DNA of 20,610 nucleotides from JBBRLA01 sp038231615 (GTDB taxonomy: Bacteria > Myxococcota_A > Polyangia > Palsa-1104 > JAEUJZ01). Location of the stretch: positions 1-20,610 of the forward strand of contig JBBRLA010000063.1 of NCBI GenBank assembly GCA_038231615.1. The letters run 5' to 3'. Both the position numbers and the translations under genes were made by a program. A model generated the notes under the pieces. It saw only the letters and a list, made by a program, of their open reading frames with translations, was not told the origin of the DNA and did not search any database. This document shows, one piece after another, positions 16,004-20,610 of this stretch (within the stretch, counting starts at the first letter, position 1; every line of letters begins with the position of its first letter).

Positions 16004-16881
16004 CCGAGGCCCGCGCCGCCGACTTCGTGGCCCTGGTCAAGCCGCGCATCACCGCGATGGTGCTGATGACCGCCGCCGGGGGCTTTTGGCTGGCCCCGCG
16101 CATGGCCGGCTCCAGCCACGGTACCCGCCGGGCCCTTCTGACGCTTTTGGGCACCACGCTGATCATCGGGGGCGCCAACGCCCTGAACATGTACCTGGAG
16201 CGGGACATCGACGGGCGGGTGCCGCGCACCAAGAGCCGGCCCTTGCCCGCCGGGCGCATGGCCCCGCAGGTGGCCCTTTACTTCGGGGCGATCCTGGGCC
16301 TTCTGGCCATCCCGGTGCTGACGCTGGGGGCGAATCCCCTGACGGGCCTGCTCGGGCTGATCTCGTTTTTCCTGTATGTGGCGGTCTACACCCCGATGAA
16401 GCAGCACTCGCCGATGGCCCTGGTGATCGGCGCCATCCCCGGGGCCATGCCGCCGCTCATGGGCTGGACCGCGGCCACCGGGCGCCTGGACGCGCCGGGC
16501 CTGGTGCTTTTCGGCATCCTTTTCCTGTGGCAACTGCCGCACTTCCTGGCGATCACCCTCTATCGATCCGGCGAAATGTCCCGCGCCGGCTTCAAGGTGC
16601 TGGCGGTGGAAAAGGGCACGCAGGCGGCCAAGCGGCGCATCGTGTTCTATCTGGCGGCGCTCCTGCCGGTGACCTGGCTCCTGTTCCCGCTGCACGTGGT
16701 CGGCCTGCCGTATCTTGTGCTGGCGGGGGGCGCCGGGGTGTGGTTCTTCGCCTGGGGGGTGCGCGGTCTGCGAGAGGACGCGGGCACGCAGTGGGCCCGA
16801 TCGCTCTTCCGGGTCTCGCTGGTCTACATCGTGATCCTCTTCGCGGCCCTTCTGACCGGGCGCATCTGGCCCCTGCGATGA
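16000..16881 (+). CDS. ctaB: Protoheme IX farnesyltransferase (heme O synthase)
   Basis: A 293-residue UbiA-superfamily prenyltransferase that converts heme B to heme O, the substrate of CtaA. The start is a TTG at 16000 overlapping the ctaA stop; no better start exists in frame, and residues DFVALVKPRIT follow as expected. The first aspartate-rich motif is NMYLERDIDGRVPRTKSRPL (63-82), and YTPMKQHSPMALVIGAIPG and LFLWQLPHFLAITLYRSGEM mark the later conserved regions. About nine membrane helices are visible. Translation is probably coupled at both ends: the stop overlaps the DUF420 start (ATGA at 16878-16881). The classic first Asp of the DRDID motif is Glu here (E67), a conservative change. 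Confidence 0.95.
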   Translation: MTEARAADFVALVKPRITAMVLMTAAGGFWLAPRMAGSSHGTRRALLTLLGTTLIIGGANALNMYLERDIDGRVPRTKSRPLPAGRMAPQVALYFGAILGLLAIPVLTLGANPLTGLLGLISFFLYVAVYTPMKQHSPMALVIGAIPGAMPPLMGWTAATGRLDAPGLVLFGILFLWQLPHFLAITLYRSGEMSRAGFKVLAVEKGTQAAKRRIVFYLAALLPVTWLLFPLHVVGLPYLVLAGGAGVWFFAWGVRGLREDAGTQWARSLFRVSLVYIVILFAALLTGRIWPLR

Positions 16882-17330
16882 GTACCCTGGGAGAGATCCT
16901 GCCCACGGTGAACGCCGGGCTGAACAGCCTGTCGGCGGTGCTGCTGGGGACGGGGTATTATGCGATTCGCAACCAGCACCGGGAACTGCATCGGAAGTGC
17001 ATGGTGTCGGCGTTCGCGGTGTCGTCGGTGTTCCTGGTGTGCTACCTGGTCCGGGTGGCGCTGACCGGGACCCACCACTTCCCGGGGAGCGGGGTGGCGA
17101 AGTTCGTGTATCTTGGGATTCTCATTTCCCACATGGTGCTGGCGGCGGTGACCCCGGTGCTGGCCGTCCGGGCGCTCTACCTGGCTTACCACGGGCGCTT
17201 TCCTGAGCACCGGCGGATCGTGCGCTACGCCTGGCCGATCTGGATGTATGTGTCGGTGACCGGCGTGGTGGTCTACCTGATGCTCTATCATTGGCATTGG
17301 CCTGGGCATTGGCCTTGGCCCGCCCTCTGA
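16878..17330 (+). CDS. DUF420 membrane protein (oxidase-associated)
   Basis: A 150-residue protein with four predicted membrane helices, belonging to DUF420, a family commonly found beside ctaA/ctaB and cytochrome oxidase genes. Typical segments are LPTVNAGLNSLSAVLLGTGY, HRKCMVSAFAVSSVFLVCYL, the loop HHFPGSGVAKFVYLGIL, and HRRIVRYAWPIWMYVSVTGV. It overlaps the ctaB stop by four bases (ATGA), so the three genes form one coupled operon. Its exact role is not known; maturation or assembly of the oxidase is usually suggested. The C-terminus is odd: HWHWPGHWPWP (138-148), encoded by repeated CATTGG units, rich in His and Trp. Confidence 0.93.
   Translation: MSTLGEILPTVNAGLNSLSAVLLGTGYYAIRNQHRELHRKCMVSAFAVSSVFLVCYLVRVALTGTHHFPGSGVAKFVYLGILISHMVLAAVTPVLAVRALYLAYHGRFPEHRRIVRYAWPIWMYVSVTGVVVYLMLYHWHWPGHWPWPAL
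17289..17320 (+). repeat. CATTGG repeats encoding the His-Trp tail of the DUF420 protein
   Basis: CATTGG occurs at 17289-17294, 17295-17300 and 17307-17312, each coding His-Trp in frame, mixed with CCTGGG and CCTTGG. The last dozen residues of the DUF420 protein result from this short simple-sequence expansion. Confidence 0.75.
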
Positions 17331-17338
17331 CGGTGCCC

Positions 17339-17644
17339 TTACACGAGGCGCTGGATCGGGTGCTCCCTGCCGTCGATCTCCAGCTTATAATCCGTGCCCA
17401 GCAGGCCATGGCGGATGCGCAGCTTCACCTCATGCTTCTTGTCGCCCATGAAAAAGACGCCGGGCAAAAACACCTGCCCCTGGAAGAAGGACACCTCCCC
17501 GGCGGGCTGCCCCGCCACCAGCACGCGGGTGCGCACCTGTGGCGGCAAGAGGTGGGTGATGTCGGTCTCCACTTGGATCTGGACACCCTCGTACTCTGCT
17601 GCCAGGCGATCGCGGAAAAATCCCATCGCTTCAGTATAAAGCAT
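17339..17644 (-). CDS. Conserved-looking hypothetical protein, 101 residues
   Basis: I do not recognise a family. The protein starts MLYTEAMGFFRDRLAAEYEG and continues with VQIQVETDITHLLPPQVRTR, VFLPGVFFMGDKKHEVKLRI and DYKLEIDGREHP. It appears globular, alpha then mostly beta, with no signal peptide, membrane segment or Cys. Coding is supported by natural composition and amphipathic strands rather than by a known motif. The start at 17644 is chosen because the frame farther upstream runs antisense through the low-complexity start of the DMT gene. It ends eight bases from the DUF420 stop (convergent) and diverges from the DMT exporter with almost no gap. Confidence 0.7.
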   Translation of the reverse strand: MLYTEAMGFFRDRLAAEYEGVQIQVETDITHLLPPQVRTRVLVAGQPAGEVSFFQGQVFLPGVFFMGDKKHEVKLRIRHGLLGTDYKLEIDGREHPIQRLV

Positions 17645-17672
17645 GACGACATCCCCGCGGACCCAGAACACG

Positions 17673-18635
17673 ATGAGAGGCAGCGCCTTGCACCCTGATG
17701 ACGACGACGACGATTTCAGGCCTCCATCGTCACATCGCGATGCCGTGATCAACCTGCCGGTGATCGTCTCGCTGCTGGCGGTGTACGTGCTCTGGGGCTC
17801 GACCTACCTGGCCATGCGCATCGGGCTTGAGGGGTTCCCACCGCTGCGGATGGCGGCGGTGCGCTTTCTTCTGGCCGGCACCCTGCTCTACGGCTTCTTG
17901 CGGGCGCGGGGCCAGCCGGGCCCATCGCCGCGAGGGTGGGCGGCCTCGGCGGCGGTCGGCTGCCTGCTTCTGACGATGGGCAACGGCTGCGTCATCTATG
18001 CCGAGCAGTTCGTGGCCAGCGGGCTCGCTGCGCTGATGGTGGCGTCGGTGCCCCTGTGGGCGGCGCTCTTCTCGGGAATGCTGGGGCGCTGGCCCTCGCG
18101 GATCGAGTGGCTGGGGCTTTTTCTCGGTGCGCTGGGCGTTTTGCTGCTTAATCTGGAGGGCGATCTGCGGGCCAGCCCCAAAGGGGCGCTGGCGCTGATG
18201 GTGGCATCCATGTCCTGGGCGCTGGGCTCTGTGCTCAGCGGGCGGCCGGCGATCAAGCGCGCCCTGCCCAGAGGGCTGATGGCCAGCGCCGCGCAGATGC
18301 TGGTGGGCGGCAGCGTGCTCTTCTGCCTGAGTTTGCTGCGGGGCGAGCGCATGGCACCGCTGACCTCGGCGCGGCCGGCGCTGGCGGTCCTGTACCTGGT
18401 GGTGTTCGGGTCGCTCATGGGCTACACGGCCTACCTATATCTTCTGGCCCATGTGCGGCCGGCGCTGGCGACCAGCTATGCATTCGTCAACCCGGTGATC
18501 GCGGTGATCCTGGGCGCGGTGGGCGCGGGGGAGCGCATTACCCCGCGGAGCGTGCTGGCGATGGCAGTGATCCTGTCCGGGGTGGTGCTGGTGATCAGGG
18601 TGCGGGCGGCCCACCAGACAGAGCCGGGGCGATAA
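17673..18635 (+). CDS. EamA/DMT-family transporter (YedA/RhaT-like)
   Basis: A 320-residue membrane protein with ten predicted helices in two EamA repeats. The first repeat begins VYVLWGSTYLAMRIGLEGFP and includes MAAVRFLLAGTLLYGFLRAR. The second begins near KGALALMVASMSWALGSVLS and ends in PVIAVILGAVGAGERITPR. It resembles E. coli YedA, a drug/metabolite exporter of unknown substrate. Starts at 17643 (which would overlap the divergent neighbour's start) and 17673 are both possible; 17673 was chosen. The cytoplasmic N-terminus carries six consecutive Asp residues, coded by GAT/GAC, shortly before the first helix. No strong RBS is seen for either start. Confidence 0.9.
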   Translation: MRGSALHPDDDDDDFRPPSSHRDAVINLPVIVSLLAVYVLWGSTYLAMRIGLEGFPPLRMAAVRFLLAGTLLYGFLRARGQPGPSPRGWAASAAVGCLLLTMGNGCVIYAEQFVASGLAALMVASVPLWAALFSGMLGRWPSRIEWLGLFLGALGVLLLNLEGDLRASPKGALALMVASMSWALGSVLSGRPAIKRALPRGLMASAAQMLVGGSVLFCLSLLRGERMAPLTSARPALAVLYLVVFGSLMGYTAYLYLLAHVRPALATSYAFVNPVIAVILGAVGAGERITPRSVLAMAVILSGVVLVIRVRAAHQTEPGR

Positions 18636-18752
18636 TCTCCCGTGCCACTGTGGGCAGATACTCGGGCGGGGTCTTCTCGATCTCTTGACTGATCTGCGTT
18701 GGTCGTCGATCTGTTTCGCCAGAACCTTCAACTCCTGCTGAGTCTGGTGCAT
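18595..18752 (-). pseudogene. Possible frameshifted remnant of a small helical protein
   Basis: On the minus strand ATG 18752 opens MHQTQQELKVLAKQIDDQR, a natural-looking helix, after which a shift to another frame gives QISQEIEKTPPEYLP and then TVAREIIAPALSGGPPAP before a TGA at 18595-18597. The two halves join near 18700 with a one- or two-base frame change. The EIEKTPPEYLP style resembles small antitoxin-like helical proteins, but no family can be named. It overlaps the 3' end of the DMT transporter gene. No RBS is seen upstream. It may be a decayed gene or chance. Confidence 0.3.
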
Positions 18753-18985
18753 GACGCGCGCTGGGCCGCGCGGGCGATCGTCAACGCCTCGTCCATCGCC
18801 GCCGTCCTGGGCGTGAAGGCACTGGCCACCGGAACCGGCAACAGCAAGCCGGCCGCCATCGCGGCAACCGCGCTGGCCCAGGTGCGGATCGCCGAAGTCG
18901 TGGCGGGGGATGGCGGCATCGAGAGACACCACGATGGGGATAGGCGACCATCATTCTGCTTGCAGACATGATGCGTCGATGAATA
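18636..18985. other. Intergenic stretch of 350 bases, largely unexplained
   Basis: Apart from the possible minus-strand remnant, this region holds only open frames without recognisable domains. One plus frame (18699-18971) reads LFRQNLQLLLSLVHDARWAAR and an Ala-rich continuation; a minus frame has an Ala/Leu-rich segment resembling a signal peptide (AVAAMAAGLLLPVPVASAF). Neither has a good RBS or family similarity that I can see. A promoter for the ATPase gene is expected near 18930-18980 but none is clear. Confidence 0.4.
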
Positions 18986-20410
18986 ATGCTGGATATGAGT
19001 CCTTCCTTCTTCGACCGGCAAAAGCCCCTCGCCGCGCTGGAGGGCTGCTTTGCCAGCGGGCGGGGGGAGTTTTTCGTGCTCTATGGACGGCGACGGGTCG
19101 GCAAGTCCGCTCTCTTGCGTCACTTCTGTCGCGACAAGCCCCATGCTTCCTATGTCTCCACTCGGGTCCGCGAGGGGGACAGCCTGGAGTCGTTCCTCGA
19201 GGTGCTGCGCGCCGCCTTCCCTGAACCGCTTTTGGAGACCGTCCATCTCCCGAACTGGGAGGTGGCGCTGAAGCTGGTCCTGCGTCTGTGCGGAGACCGG
19301 CGCTTTGTCCTCATCATCGACGAGTTCCAGTACCTCTGCGAGGAGAACCCGGCCCTGCCGTCGATCTTCCAGAAGTTCTGGGACACTCAGGGCAAGGACA
19401 GCCGGCTGATGCTGATCCTGTGCGGCTCGCATATCGGGTTCATGGAACACGAAGTGCTGGCAGAGCATTCCCCGCTTTTTGGACGTCGCACCGCGCAGTT
19501 GCGACTGCGTCCTCTGTCTGCCTGGGATGCCATGTTGTTTTTTTCCAACGCCGGGGGATGGGCGCGACAGGTACAAAATCGACTCGCCCTCTACGGCATC
19601 GTGGGCGGGATCCCCGCCTATCTGGAACGCATCAGGCCGGGGCAATCGCTGAAGGAGAACCTGCTGCGGGAAGTGCTCTCGCCGAGCGGCTACCTCTTCG
19701 ATGAGGTGAACTTCCTCCTGCGCACCGAACTCGGGCAGTCGCATACCTATATGAGCCTGCTCCGCGCCATCGCCGCCGGGAGCACGCGGGTTACCGAGAT
19801 CGCATCGAAGGCCGGGCTTCCGGCCACCTCGATCGGTCGGCCGCTTACGGTGCTGAGGGACATGGGCCTGGTCCGTCGGGACGTCCCTTTCGACGAAAAC
19901 CACCCGGAGCGCAGCAAGCGGGGCCTCTATTTTATCGATGATCCTTTCGTGAACTTCTGGTGCCGCCATGTGCTGCCGCGCCAGAGCCTCCTGTCATCGG
20001 GACAGGGGGAGGTCGTCCTGGACCGGATGATCCTGCCGGACCTGCCCATGTATCTGGGTCCGATCTTCGAGCAGGTGTGCCGAGAGTTCGTGCAAGAGCG
20101 GGCTGCTTCGCTGTGGCCTGGAGAGGCCGCTCTTCGCGTCGGGCGCCTGTGGGGAGCGGACTTCGATCTCGACCTGGTGGCCGAACTGACCGATGGAACG
20201 ATCGTGGTGGGTGAGTGCAAGGCCAAAAGCGGGCCCGCGGGGAAGAGCGTGCTGACCACCCTGCGCGATCGGGCCCATCATGCGCCCAAAGGAGACAAGG
20301 GCCATCGACTGCTCCTGTGCAGCCTTCACGGCTTTACCCCAGAGGTGCAGCACCTGGCGGAGATGGGGGAGGTCACCCTCCTGTCGGGGGAGCAGATCTT
20401 CGGTCCCTGA
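18986..20410 (+). CDS. AAA+ ATPase with C-terminal DUF234 nuclease-like domain
   Basis: A 474-residue protein of the prokaryotic/archaeal STAND-like ATPase group that carries DUF234. The N-terminus FFDRQKPLAALEGCF leads into Walker A GRRRVGKSA (34-42) and Walker B FVLIIDEFQYL (D112, E113), with LILCGSH as a sensor-1-like strand. A winged-helix segment follows (about 255-300: STRVTEIASKAGLPATSIGR, LRDMGLVRRDVP). The C-terminal part has D394-L-D396-LVAEL followed by VVGECKAK (E410, K412), the PD-(D/E)xK pattern of the nuclease-like DUF234 domain. Physiological function is unknown. Such genes are often found in archaea and scattered bacteria. The start at 18986 lacks an obvious RBS; ATG 18995 is an alternative. 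Confidence 0.88.
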   Translation: MLDMSPSFFDRQKPLAALEGCFASGRGEFFVLYGRRRVGKSALLRHFCRDKPHASYVSTRVREGDSLESFLEVLRAAFPEPLLETVHLPNWEVALKLVLRLCGDRRFVLIIDEFQYLCEENPALPSIFQKFWDTQGKDSRLMLILCGSHIGFMEHEVLAEHSPLFGRRTAQLRLRPLSAWDAMLFFSNAGGWARQVQNRLALYGIVGGIPAYLERIRPGQSLKENLLREVLSPSGYLFDEVNFLLRTELGQSHTYMSLLRAIAAGSTRVTEIASKAGLPATSIGRPLTVLRDMGLVRRDVPFDENHPERSKRGLYFIDDPFVNFWCRHVLPRQSLLSSGQGEVVLDRMILPDLPMYLGPIFEQVCREFVQERAASLWPGEAALRVGRLWGADFDLDLVAELTDGTIVVGECKAKSGPAGKSVLTTLRDRAHHAPKGDKGHRLLLCSLHGFTPEVQHLAEMGEVTLLSGEQIFGP

Positions 20411-20459
20411 AGGATCATCTTTTACATCAGGGACTTCGTAAGCCGGCATACGCCCTTGG

Positions 20460-20610
20460 CTAGTCTTCAGCGTTCAGATCATAGGTGATCTCGCGGAAGC
20501 TGGGCTTGGCCGAGGGCCGGGACAGTTCGGCGCGGACGCGCACCTGGCCGCCTTCGGTGGGTAGCTTCTCCGCCGGGACCACGAAAAGCAGGGTCCGCGT
20601 CCCGGCAGAG
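20460..20610 (-). CDS. C-terminus of an unknown protein, cut by window edge
   Basis: The minus strand from 20610 to the TAG at 20460-20462 encodes the last 49 residues of a gene starting outside the window. They read TLLFVVPAEKLPTEGGQVRV, then RAELSRPSAKPSFREITYDL and end NAED. The pattern of alternating hydrophobic and polar residues suggests a beta-sandwich, perhaps of an exported or surface protein. No family is assigned. Its stop lies about 50 bases from the convergent ATPase stop. Confidence 0.6.
   Translation of the reverse strand, partial: SAGTRTLLFVVPAEKLPTEGGQVRVRAELSRPSAKPSFREITYDLNAED

Overview
The window is a GC-rich (roughly two-thirds G+C), gene-dense stretch of a Gram-negative chromosome. 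Several features suggest a delta-proteobacterial, Myxococcota-like organism: lipoproteins with Asp-Leu-Ser-Gly tandem repeats, a plastocyanin-like lipoprotein beside heme A synthesis genes, a DUF420 protein, and an IPT-domain lipoprotein. This taxonomic guess is inference; there is no rRNA or other marker gene.

Left edge (1-866): mobile DNA. Bases 1-139 form the 3' end of a group II intron, with domains V and VI and a bulged branch-point A. Next comes the C-terminal part of an IS4-type transposase, then about 350 bases of unassigned sequence.

Urease operon (867-4849): a fused ureAB gene, then ureC, ureF and ureG, tightly packed or overlapping. No ureD or ureE is visible. UreG has a His-rich N-terminal extension that could stand in for the UreE nickel carrier. 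The next gene (4853-7546) starts 3 bases after ureG and encodes a large protein resembling six-hairpin, (alpha/alpha)6-barrel glycosidases.

Transport and cell envelope (7616-13195): a DUF485-actP acetate symporter pair; a lipoprotein phosphoesterase with heptad repeats; a convergent isochorismatase-like hydrolase; a DedA membrane protein whose stop codon shares a CTAG palindrome with a small peptidoglycan-binding protein; and a divergent doxX / hxlR pair with a plausible operator between them.

Respiratory block (13477-17330): an IPT/TIG lipoprotein on the minus strand diverges from a cupredoxin-like lipoprotein that appears to use a TTG start. Downstream lies a translationally coupled ctaA-ctaB-DUF420 run, which makes heme A for an aa3-type oxidase. 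The oxidase subunits themselves are not in the window.

Right edge (17339-20610): a small unknown protein divergent from an EamA/DMT exporter, about 350 bases with a possible frameshifted gene remnant, a DUF234-type ATPase with a C-terminal nuclease-like motif, and the C-terminus of an unknown minus-strand gene cut by the window edge.

No tRNA, rRNA or CRISPR array was seen. The most unusual points are the urease cluster lacking ureD/ureE but carrying a His-tailed UreG and an appended glycosidase-like gene, and the intron/IS debris just upstream of ureAB.
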